Assembly: GCA_027604005.1 (NCBI GenBank)
Contig: JADGJT010000270.1
Coordinates: 1-32,961, forward strand
Direction: 5' to 3'
Source: Dinochytrium kinnereticum
Lineage: Eukaryota > Chytridiomycota > Chytridiomycetes > Chytridiales > Chytridiaceae
Length of the DNA stretch: 32,961 nucleotides
Part shown: positions 13,616 through 24,115 of the stretch, in pieces
Numbering within the stretch: position 1 is the first letter of the stretch
Layout: every line of letters starts with the position of its first letter
Notes under the pieces: generated by a model
Seen by the model: only the letters and a program-made list of their open reading frames with translations
What the model was told of the DNA's origin: nothing
The model's database searches: none
Translations under genes and position numbers: made by a program

Positions 13616-15045
13616 ATGCGCTCTGACGAAGAGGAAAGCGACGAGGAGACGAAACGAAGCTGCATCGACCTCAACCTGGTCGCTGTGGGAGGCGTCATAT
13701 TCCTCATCACCTTCATCCCCGTAACAACGCAGGTCAGTCCATTCCCTCCCTCTCTTTCCAATCTCACTCTGCACGCGCATTCATGACACACAAAACAACA
13801 AAGGTCTTTATCTTCTGGGAGTGGCTCACCTTCAGAAATGAAAAGAACGCGGTGCTTTGGCTCGCTCCTTTCAACTTGGCTGTTCTCTCCATATGGATCA
13901 ACTACTACCTCGGCTGCACTACAGATCCAGGAGCGGTTCCCAAGGACTATGGTGCGGAAGAGCAGCAATCAGAAAAAAGGACTGTTCGAGAGCTAAAGAA
14001 GACAACCGCAAAACCGAGATGGTGCAAAACGTGTGAGGTTTATAAGCCACCGCGAAGCCACCATTGTCGAGAATGCAATAGATGTGTTTTGAAGATGGAT
14101 CATCATTGTAGGCCTTGAGAGCTCAGTCGAATACTGCAGTGCTAAAACCATATTTTCAGGTCCTTGGTTGAATAACTGTGTCGGCCATAAAAATCTTGGC
14201 CATTTTCTTCGATTCGTCTTGTCTGTCAGTAAGTGGACCCCCAATGTTGGTGATGAAATCTGAAGCGGACAGCTTTTGCGGTCATGTACGCGCTTTTCCT
14301 AATCGGTTGGCGCATGTGGGACCTGATTAAGTACCAAGAATACATTGGAAGCCAGCATCTACCCCACGCCGGATACTTTTACACACCACCTGCTTCAAAC
14401 TCTGAGCTTATCGCCATGGTGATCAACCTGATTTTGCTTTTTATTTTAATGTTCACGGTGGGCATTCTATCGATATGGCAGTTATACTTTGTCACATGCA
14501 ACACAACGACCATCGAGAATTCGGAAAACACCAAGATTCAGGAGTTAATTCGCAAAGACAAAGTATCTTCGGATGCGACTTACCCCTACGATTTGGGGAT
14601 GCTCCGAAATCTCAAAGCCGTTTTCGGCCAGAACATTTTCCTATGGTGGCTTCCACAGGCGGCAGAAGGGGATGGACTTTCATTTGACGTTGATCCTGCC
14701 CTACTCGAAGGTGACGATGATATTTTATGGCCCCCACCCGAGTATTACGAAAACAACAGAAAAAGGACGCACACACATAGTAAAAAGTCAACTAAGCACG
14801 TTAGGCGCGGAAGTGAGGGATACCTAGTCAAAGAGTGGACATTGGAGGAACGCGAAAGGATGGTTGCTGACGCGGAGCGTAGGGCTATAAATGGGGAGCA
14901 TGAATCAGATAGCGATAATGAGACTCTTGCCCTAAAGCAGGAGAGATATCGTCTCAGAAATGGCGAGTCAATAGGTGAAGACTCGCCGGATGAGGTTGTA
15001 CTTCATGGGCTCAGATCGCGTAAAAACACCATTAATGAACAATGA
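13616..15045 (+). CDS. PFA4: DHHC palmitoyltransferase, PFA4 type
   Basis: Integral-membrane protein S-acyltransferase; yeast Pfa4 sits in the ER and palmitoylates chitin synthase Chs3 so that it can leave the ER. Exons 13616-13732, 13804-14107, 14160-14228 and 14273-15045 give 420 aa. Two N-terminal membrane segments (about 19-38 and 52-72) precede the Cys-rich domain PRWCKTCEVYKPPRSHHC followed by the catalytic DHHC at 138-141, whose Cys codon is split by intron 2. Two further membrane segments follow (about 155-176 and 208-232). The TTxE motif is TTIE (242-245). The cytosolic tail ends in an acidic and Arg-rich stretch of about 100 residues that I do not recognise. Yeast Pfa4 is shorter (about 380 aa). 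The substrate here is inferred only from the family. Confidence 0.88.
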
Positions 15046-15089
15046 ACTTTTCTATTTACACATCCAAAGAAAAAAAAAACTTTACACGT
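15046..15089. terminator. 44-bp convergent 3' gap between PFA4 and CFAP44
   Basis: The two stop codons are only 44 bp apart, with a run of nine A around 15070. Polyadenylation sites of both genes must lie within this gap or inside the opposing gene, so the transcripts very likely overlap antisense. Confidence 0.6.
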
Positions 15090-18000
15090 TCATTGCAAAG
15101 CGGCATTTTTGACCGGAAGCACTCTCATTGGCTTTTGAATTAGGATTTCTATCTCCTTCTTCAACTCTTCAATTTCCATTGATTGAGATTGAACTAGAGA
15201 AATCAATTTGTCACGCTCCAATACATCTTTCTTCTGCAGCCCCGAATACTCGGCAGTCTTTAAAGAATTAGTTTGATCAGTATATATATCAGTTTGAGTC
15301 TTACAACTGAGGATTGACTCGAATTCAGCGCCTCTTCCAGACCCTGCTGCGACTCTGTCAACTTGACAATGTTTTCGAGCAGATTGGTATTGTCTCTCGT
15401 AATGTTAGTTAAATCCTCCTTAAGCCTGTTTGTTCGAGCCTACAGATAATTTAATGAAAACACAGAAAGATTGCAATGTACCTCGAAGACCTCAACCTCT
15501 TTAGACCTCTTATTATCCTCTTTCTGCAACTTCTCTCTTAATTCGTCTGCGTTTTTATTGACACCCATGCGCTCTAACTTCTCCAGGTCGATGATTTTAC
15601 CAAACTTGAGCATTTGAACGTCAGTTGCCCTCATCTCAAGTTCAGAAAGTTTCTGTTGCTTCTCTTTCCTGCTCTTAATCAACGACACGTGCATTTTACG
15701 CAACTCTTTATGCTGTTTTCTAATATCCGCTTTTTCCTAAACAATGTTAAAAGAGAAAATTAATAAGCAAAAAAAACCTGTTGCAGTTCTTTAATGCGAT
15801 TTTTGAGTTTCATTAATCCGTCATTAACAAAAACAAGTCCCTGAGAAAGATCCTGAGGAATAGCATTTTTCTCCAAAAATTGCACCTGATGAAGTCGAAG
15901 AGGAACTACGACATCAAGCTCGTTAAGCTTCTGCTGCTTCTGTGTCTGAAAATCTTGAATTTCGGCCTCAGTATTCCTCAACGCCATATCAATAATCTTT
16001 TCCTTTTTGATCAGCCCGTCATTTTCTTTCTTGAGCGACTAAATTTATCGGAATTAGTTCAACGTATTCACCTAAGGTAAATGTACCTCAATAACTTTTT
16101 GAATCTCAGCCAGAACGTCCTCTTGATCCAATTTCTTCTCACGAAGCTCCTGGACGCGAGAAAATATGGACGGGTCGCAATCGGCCGGACACTCTTCACC
16201 GCCGTCAGCGTCACTTTCATTTGACACCGAGTTTGATCCATCGCTTCCATCATCGTCATCGTAGTCATCATCATCTTCTTCTTCCGAAATTTCTTCGTCT
16301 TCATTACTATCGCCTTCCTCTTGAGTACCATCAAGCTTTGCTTTTTTCTAATAGGGAGTTAACATTCCGTGGAACAAAAGTATGCCTGTTTAACCTTGGT
16401 ACGCTTGATCTTCTTTTTAAAGACTTTAGTGAGGTACTCTTCATGCTTGTTATTTTCTCCAAGTGTTCGGTGGAAATCATCCTGAATCGACTTTTCTTTT
16501 TGAATCACTTCCTCGATTTCAAGCTTCTTTGCAATGAGCTTCTCCTGGCATTCTTTAATCTAAAAAACGGATAAGACAGGATGAGCATATAGGAACACCT
16601 GACTTTGAACAGACCTTTGAGTCTATATCGGACTTCTCGTTTCGCTTCATAATCAATTTTTCAGCTAGCAAGTTATCATGCTTCTCGAACTCTTTCAGAA
16701 GCATCCACTCTCGGTAAAGCAAAAGAAGCTTAATGTCTGCAAACTTAATGTCTAAAAAAATAATTAAGATAATAAACAAAGCTATGATCCTACCAGACTC
16801 CAGCGCAACACGCTCTTTGCTAAGATTTTCAATGTCTTGATCGAATTGTTTGGCACTATCATTAATATTCTTTCAAGACTTTTAGATCTTAAACAGTAAT
16901 TTTGGCTAGCTACTTTTATAATCAGCTCCTTCTGATGCTTCAAAATCTTCTTTAAGTTCTCAGTCTCGACAATTTCCAAATTTGACCTATTAGCAGCATC
17001 AAAAACGGATACTTTCGCCACAGATGTATTCCCAGCAGTTTTACTGGTAGTAGTATTGCTACTCGCCGGTCGAGAGGTCGACCGAGAACCATCTTTAGGC
17101 AGGGCCGGATTTGTTGGGACGGGAGCAGGGGCAGCAGCCGCAGGAGCGCTTGCAAAGCCCATATCAGTACCTCCTTTAGATCGACTAGCAGATTCTGCCT
17201 CCTCCTGCTGAAGAGCAACAATATCTTCTGGCTTCACGACGTAACGTAGCTCTGGGAACGCCTTTCGCTCAATTTCAGGACACCAGAGAGTGTCGTTTGA
17301 TGTTTCTCCAAGCTCCCGTAAGCGATCAGATAGGCGACGAATTTGGTCGTTCTGTTCTGCAAAGTGGTTTACCATATCTCTCTTTTTTTGCCTTAGACGG
17401 AGGACACGGCGGTTGAAACTCTATTCCAAGTGGTTAACTTCTGTTGAGAGAATGGTTACCTCTCGAATTGAATAGACACTCTGCTTCAGCATCAATATCT
17501 GTCTCTTTTTTTTATCGGCGTCGACTCTCTCACTCTCAGGGACAATATACTTTTCGCCCGTTTTAAGCTTATAATCGCCCATATGAAGTTCTGCGAATCT
17601 GATTGCTGCGACATCTCTCGGATCTTCATAACTTTCATCAGGCTTAGCATCCATTAGCTCTTTCCATAGAGTAGATCGTTCGAGTCTCAAGGCTTTTCGT
17701 GCTTCCAATTTTGAGCGAGCGTCGTTCTAAACCCAAAGAACATAGAGATTTCAGTATCTGATCTCCGAAAATAAATAGTGTACCTTAAGAGCTCTCTTTG
17801 ACACATCCTCTTTCTTCTCCTCTTGTTCAGCATGCAGTTTATTTTTCTTACTCTGCAGAGAGTTCTGCTCCTTATTTCCACTAGTCTGACCGAGCTTTGC
17901 TTGAGCTTTGTCACCGCTAACAAGAGGATGAAGAACCGACTCGAGTGTTTGTTCAAGCTTTGTGGTCCTAAACGTAGAAACGTGATGCTTTGTCCGGAAG

Positions 18001-21000
18001 GCTCCAATCTCAATAAACTCTGTGCCTAAATCATTAAAGAATTTGCGCTTAAGCTTATTTGGCCCAATCGACTCCTTCTCGGAAATCCACTCAAGCTCTT
18101 TCTTCACATTTCTGATCTTCCTCTCACTCTCAATGTCTTGAAAAAAATTATTTAGTAAGAAAAAGCTGCTGAGGTTGCTGAATCATTCTGCATACCTATA
18201 TCATTTTGTAGGTCAGGGTCGACTTGGATTTTTTGCTTCATCTCTTGTAAATCCTCTGGGAGAACTTTCTCAAGCTCGGCCATTGTTCGATTAAACTCTG
18301 CTCTTAGTTCTTCGACGTAGTCTCTTGTGAGCTGTTTTTTGCTCTCGGCATCATTGAGCTCACGATCCTTTTCGGCCTTTAGCTTTTCCTCTTGTATAGT
18401 GTAGACACTACTATCAACAATGTCCTCAACTGAGTCGAATTCCATGGCATCATCGACGTCGGTCTCAAGGGCTTTTTTAAAGTTTTAAATGTAATCATAA
18501 ATAATCTCTAACCTTCTGATCGTCGAATCGGTTCTTTTTTAATCCTCCACACAAAGAGCCCGCCATCATTTGCTGCACTGCATAAAAACGAATCATCAAA
18601 GGTTGTAGCAACCGAGTTAACACGCCCCCGATCACAATCATGCGCAAATCCAATCCATTGTAGCCCCTCATCGTCTTTCGGCTTTGCCGTTACTTCTTCC
18701 TCCTGTCCAAAGTGAGTAATTGCATCTCGTTGTGCCTTTTTCAGGTCAAGTTCCTCCTCAAACACTTTGCTATAGTGCTCGTAAGTCTCGTGCCCCAGAT
18801 CCCACTTGTATAAGAGCATATCTTCGAGACGGATTTTCCTAAGACAAGACATTCCGTCAATACTCCCAACTAGCAGATGTTTGCCGGAGGCTGACAGTCG
18901 GAGATCACTTAATGGTGCTTTGTGCACGAGAATTAACCTAAGAGTTCGTAAATAGCTCGTTCTGGTTTTTTCGTGCATACCGGCTGGCCGATGATAAACT
19001 GAATTTACACGACCGCACTTCTCCTTCTCCATATGTGTTGACAAGTGCAAGCAAGAAGTACCCTCCCTCTAGATACATCACAGCAGTTGCAGGTGACTTA
19101 CTAGTGATAACAAGACCACGCTGCCGTCTCAGCGCAGAGGTAAGTCGTGACTTTTTATCCTTTTCCTCCTTCTTCCCATCAGCCTTTCCTTCCGTCTTAG
19201 CTTCGTCTCTTTTTCCACCCTCTTCGACTTCATCTTTCGATTCAGTCTCCTTTTTTTCCGCAGCGGCCTTCGGGGGTGGAACTTCTAGAATCCATGATTT
19301 AAGTTGAAGGCTAGATGCAGTCAACTGAAATGTCGACTTGGTTTCAACGGCAGATAACGAGGGAACGATCATTGACAAAATCTCGCCCTCCTTCGTAACT
19401 AAAAGAGCCCTTTTCCCTTCGATATCCTCAACCCCATCATCAGATCCATCGTCCCCCGAATCTCTCTTATCGCCATCCTTAGGCTTTTCTTGTGGCTCTA
19501 TCTCATTGATATTCAAATGATTGTCGGGCGAGAATGATATTGAAACGGCGTGAGAATTTAGTTCCAAGAATCCAATAGGCTTAATGGATATGTTTTTTCG
19601 CGAAAAAATAACTGGAGGAGGGGCATCGCTTTCCGAATCTTGTATGCTCTCAATAAGCGTGTCAATTTTAAAGAAAAAGACGGTTTTGTCCACGGACGCG
19701 GTAGCCATGTACGTCCCGTCTTGTGAAATAGATATAGACGTGATTGCTTGTCTATGGGGTTTAAAGACGTAGTGGAGGGTGAAATCACCGATGGTCCCGC
19801 TTAACGAAATAGGTGTATGTGAAATAATTCGTAGGACACCATCGGAGAAACCCGCGGCGACTGTGCATCCACGTGAATCCAGATTCTAATAAAAGTCATG
19901 AGAATATGTATACTAGTAAGCCTTACGTCAGGAAGATATTGAAGACAGCAACCGCCATTAGGGTATTTCGCCCGAAGTACCATACTCTTTGTTAAATAGT
20001 CATAAAGTCTGAGAGTTCCATCATTCCCAAGACTCATCAAAGAATGAGCCAATGGGCTAGTATCAATTGAAGCAACTGGCCCCGAATGAAATGTTAATAT
20101 CTTCTCGCTCGATCTCTTCTTTGTATCCAATTTGAAGAGATGCCCCTGCAAATCCTGAATAAGGTATTCTGAATTATCTCCTGGACATTTAATCATATTT
20201 TTTATCTAGAAAGTGCTTCAATAATGAGAATGACGGATTTTGCGATAAACCTTAACATCTTTCCCAATCAAGAACTCTTCCAATGCTTCCAGCTCAAAAA
20301 CCCTTGCCTGCGCTGGTGCGGTTGAAGATTGAGGTGGTACAGGAGCTGCTATTGACGTCGTATCAGTGCTGGCAGGTCCAGCGCTTGCCGTCGTCACATC
20401 GGCGTTATCAATAGATTCTAGATCCCATATACGCACGTATCCATCTTCTCCGCCAGTGAAAACTTCCCCCTCGATCAGAAGAATCACCTCGATCCTACCC
20501 TGATGGCATGGTTTTTTGCCTTTAAGCGCGAGCTCACATTTAATCATCCCGCCATCCCACAGCAGCATATTTCCGGTTTCCGTAGATGACAAAACCTTCC
20601 CATCAGCTAGTTGAATAAACGCAGAGATGTCCGTTAGCTCGGAGGCACCAAATTTTCCAATATAGCCTTGCAACTTTAAACCAGTGAAAGTTGCAGCCAT
20701 TCTCCAGAATTTTATGTGACCCATTCCGGAAGTAGTGAGATTTCCGTCATTTTCAGGTGCGAACGCAACCTTAAACACATCCTAATATAGTAAGTCTTTA
20801 AACTCTTTATCATTCATGTAATTTCACTTACCTGAGAGAATGCTTTGCTCCTCAGAATAACTGATTCATTCTTCCAATCCCACATGGTGAGCATGTAGTC
20901 TGGATCGCACCCTAAAGACGCTAATTTGTCCCCGTTGGTGTTAAATGCCAAGTCAGAAAATCCTTTCACCGCCCCATCTCTCAAAACTCGGAATAACTTC

Positions 21001-21593
21001 ATAGAAGGATATTCAAAAATATAAATGCATGGAGATGAATAGTAGATTTCTCCAAAAGCAATGTATTTCCTCGATGGATGAATCTAACCTTTTAGTTTGG
21101 CCATCCATCCAAGATTGATTCTTACCGCAAGCGATCCGATAGCTCCAGGTCTAAGAGCATGAAAATAAGCCTGCTCCATTGTTTTTGAGTTAAGGAAAAC
21201 AAGAATATTTCCAACAGCCGACAAAATGGTCATCTCATCAACATAATGAATGTTGGACCGCTTGTGCGAGTCAAATCCAAATGAACAGCTATATGCCATT
21301 AGAGTACGCATAAAGAAATAACACAAACAATAGCGATAGCTCATCCTTTTCCATATTCTTTCCAGAGACATCCGTCTCGCTGAACATACTGTAATCATAG
21401 TAAAAGTCGTCTGGAATCGTTGACTGTTTTTCATGATCGTTCGCTGAAAGAGGGGTATTACAATCTAGATATTTAGGAAAACTCCGCTTTACCTTCGTGG
21501 GAACCACCTTCTCCAGGTTGAGCTGTACCCTCTGCGTAAGAAGCGTGGGTTAGTCGCCATTAACCTCAGAGACCATTTGTTTTCACCTGTCAT
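15090..21593 (-). CDS. CFAP44: Cilia- and flagella-associated protein 44 (WD-repeat, axonemal tether)
   Basis: Axonemal protein that, with CFAP43, forms the tether/tether-head linking the I1/f inner dynein motor domains to the doublet. Twenty-one exons on the minus strand: 21593-21587, 21531-21493, 21443-21329, 21288-21126, 21083-20832, 20781-20251, 20205-19927, 19885-18981, 18937-18513, 18471-18196, 18136-17784, 17726-17460, 17420-16914, 16869-16794, 16751-16615, 16559-16395, 16347-16087, 16038-15778, 15736-15482, 15439-15305, 15257-15090. They join without frame loss to 1858 aa, about the human length. N-terminal half: [10 protein letters not shown], then WD repeats ([40 protein letters not shown]). 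C-terminal half: coiled coil with the signature [11 protein letters not shown] (about 1487-1497), an acidic Glu/Asp linker (about 1505-1550), CPADCDP, and [20 protein letters not shown]. All introns are 39-59 nt. The 7-nt first exon is the weakest call. Confidence 0.95.
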
Positions 21594-21677
21594 GCTGGAA
21601 CAAATTGTCGCAGTACCTAATAACGTAACACAATAACGAAATTGTCATTCAGACATCAACAATCCCCCACTAGGAGA
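21594..21677. promoter_or_regulatory. Bidirectional promoter shared by CFAP44 and CFAP20DC
   Basis: 84 bp separate the two divergent start codons of two flagellar genes. The segment holds AT-rich stretches (AATAACGTAACACAATAACG) and a C-run, CCCCCAC, close to the CFAP20DC start. A GTTAC half-site on the minus strand recalls half of an RFX X-box, but no full site is present. Confidence 0.6.
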
Positions 21678-24115
21678 ATGGCCCACTTCCAGGGCGGTCC
21701 GTATTTTGAGGTGCTGAGCACAAGCCCCTCGAGCCCGCAGAACTGGAAGGTGTGATTTAAAGGGATGTAACGTGTTTACGGGCTAACTTTGACCGCAGAT
21801 ATCTAGCAAGCTGCACGTAAAGCAGTCCTATGAGAAGGATGTCAAAGGATACTGCTTAACATGCGAGAAGAGCGGTAAATTATCCTTTCCAAAAGATGAA
21901 AAACAAGCAGGTTTGATTCAGTCTGTTTAAAAAAACATTAATTCCTGGAAAGCCCATCTCATCCAGCCGTTTTTGGTTCTTCAGTTATTTTGCGCCTTGG
22001 TACTGCTTGAGTCCGCTTAATAAAATTCTAATTGGCTTTTAGGGTCAACAAGTCTCGATTGAGCTATGGTATTAGCAATAATTTCCTCGATTATATTAAC
22101 AACCCAGTTTATCGGATTTGAATCATAACAAACGACGTTTCTTTCTCACAACGGCGTCGAAGACCATAAAGCAAACCGCCTTACACGTCAGCCTACCAAT
22201 GCACATTCTCAAAAGAGGAATATGGACCAACCTTTGCATAGATTTGCAGTTTCTGGTAAATTTCGATACCCTCCAATGATTTCTAATCCCGACAAATAGA
22301 TATCCGAAACATTTCGCGGCCAGACGTTTCGAACACTGGACTTTATTGCTCTATGTGGCACGTTTCGACTACGAAAGGTTGAACTCATTAAATGACTTTA
22401 AACTGATGTAAAAGGTTTTTACCTTAAAAAATCGACCATGCAGTTACGACGAATATGATAACGACCTTCAAGTAACATGCTTCGAAGACCTTCCCAAAAC
22501 CCTTCAATTTGGATCTGGGGTTGACTACGCCACTCAGCTTCTATCACCAGACCGCTTAAAATGGATTGCAATGCAGGAAAATAACCCTAAAAGAGTATTG
22601 AACGACTCGCCGGTGAACTCGCGCCTGAAGCCCACTAGAGAGACCTCAGCACAAACTGCTCAAAGGAAACCTTCTGCGAGTCAACCACAAGAAAAGAGAT
22701 TAAAGCTGCCGCGGATCGCTCCAAAAGCGGCCCCATCTCCAAAACCTGTGGTAGTAGAAGAGAAAAGCGATAAGAAGAAGGCAGGATTCCTTCCAAAGAT
22801 TAAATGGGATGACTCAAAAAAGATTGTTAATCTGAATGGGAAGCCGCAGCAGAAGAAAGTCGAACCACCGTCTATGCCATCTGAAAAGGAAGTGTCTGAC
22901 AGCAACACTAGTAATCATGTAAAGCCTAGTCGCCTTTCAAGAAATGCGAGCGTTAATGCACAATCGGTAATCAATCATTTGAATGAATTTTAGCTGAGTG
23001 CTTCGTACTAGTCTGGCCGCCTTTCAAGAAATGCTAGTTTCAATGCGCCATCTGTAAGGATAACTTTAAGGACTCAGAGACTAAAATAATTGGTTTGTAT
23101 TTTAGGATCATGAAGAAAATCCTACAGCTTATCGCGAAAAAACACTACCCGAAAAACTCTCAACTACCTTACACCAGCAACCCATGCCATTCGAAAAATC
23201 ACGTGCACCAAGTAAAACAGAGTTAACCGCTTATATCCAAACACCTGATGACGATTCAGAGTAAGAATTTACTATCTCATTTAAGCCTAACACATTAAAA
23301 GATACGGCGGTGCCGATGGGGACTTTAATATGAATCAAATCATCGAAACTCTAGATAGGTTAGACGCTTGTTTCTATGTCCCATATTGAGTATTCCTAGG
23401 ATGATTGAGAATAAGGATATGGAAGCAATGGAGGATTTTGATATTGAAAATTATAATTCGCTAGAGAAGGTCACAAACGGTCTGGATTCCATCAGATCGA
23501 GTTGTACAAATGTAAAGGTTAAGGCAGAGCTGGTTGATGGATCAATAGGGTATGGTCTTTGGAGGCTTTCATGTTCTGAAAGAGAATAGGTCCACAAAAG
23601 AAGAATTCCAATCCCGAATTCCTGCCGTCGCATCTAAGCGCGGCATCCTAGATAAAAAGGAACTGGACAACGACTCATTATCGCCAGCTCGATCCTCCGT
23701 AATCAGAAGGTAAATTCAAATTTACCGTCATTCATCCTGCTAGGTCTAACTAAACCTGCCTACCCTTTCCAAAAAAAAGCGTTGAAAACTCTGTCAACAA
23801 TACTACTTCTTTATTCGCAGCGAGCAGACCTTCCCAAAACGACGCCAAAACAGCAGATGTAGCGTTAGCAGCTGAAGCATCTGCCGTACCCGCTCAGTTC
23901 GAAGTTGAAGAAAAAGACAGCATTGAGCTCGAATATGATTTAACAACTGGGACTTATATAGATCCAAAGGTTATAATAATTATTGAAATTGAAAAATGAA
24001 ACGTCTAACATGTCTTATTGGGAAAAAAATTCAGACAGGGAAGCATTATGAGATCGAGGCTTCTGACTCGGATAATGATGACTCATCAAGCAACGTTAAT
24101 GCCTTGAATTCGTAA
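21678..24115 (+). CDS. CFAP20DC: CFAP20 domain-containing protein (CFAP20DC / C3orf67-like)
   Basis: Protein with an N-terminal CFAP20-like fold, related to the inner-junction microtubule protein CFAP20; its exact axonemal role is not settled. Exons: 21678-21749, 21799-21910, 21953-21999, 22043-22068, 22108-22255, 22300-22377, 22415-22966, 23012-23053, 23106-23260, 23302-23358, 23400-23549, 23590-23709, 23780-23969, 24035-24115, giving 609 aa. The domain (about 1-165) reads FQGGPYFEVLS, LSFPKDEKQ, LIQPFLVLQLF, DLNHNKRRFFLTT, LPMHILKRGIWTNLCIDL, and TFRLRKVFTLKNRP, in the order of the animal homologues. The rest is low-complexity, Lys/Pro/Ser-rich, and ends with TGTYIDPKTGKHYEIE, a motif I also associate with the C-terminus of the animal proteins. 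Introns are 37-70 nt; the 37-nt one is the shortest in the window. A small exon looks tandemly duplicated (see the repeat entry). The last 30 coding bases overlap the opposing gene. Confidence 0.88.
22929..23057 (+). repeat. Tandemly duplicated mini-exon inside CFAP20DC
   Basis: The end of exon 7 (RLSRNASVNAQS, then donor GTAATC) and exon 8 (RLSRNASFNAPS, then donor GTAAGG) are near-copies. CGCCTTTCAAGAAATGC is identical in both, and the similarity runs up to the splice donor. Both copies keep phase 0, so either can be kept or skipped without frame loss. The peptide has the R-x-x-S form of a basophilic kinase site. Confidence 0.75.

Noticed and set aside
21594..21677. RFX-type X-box in the CFAP44/CFAP20DC promoter
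   Set aside because: Only a GTTAC half-site and a loose partner GGTAC are present with the wrong spacing; not enough to call a site.
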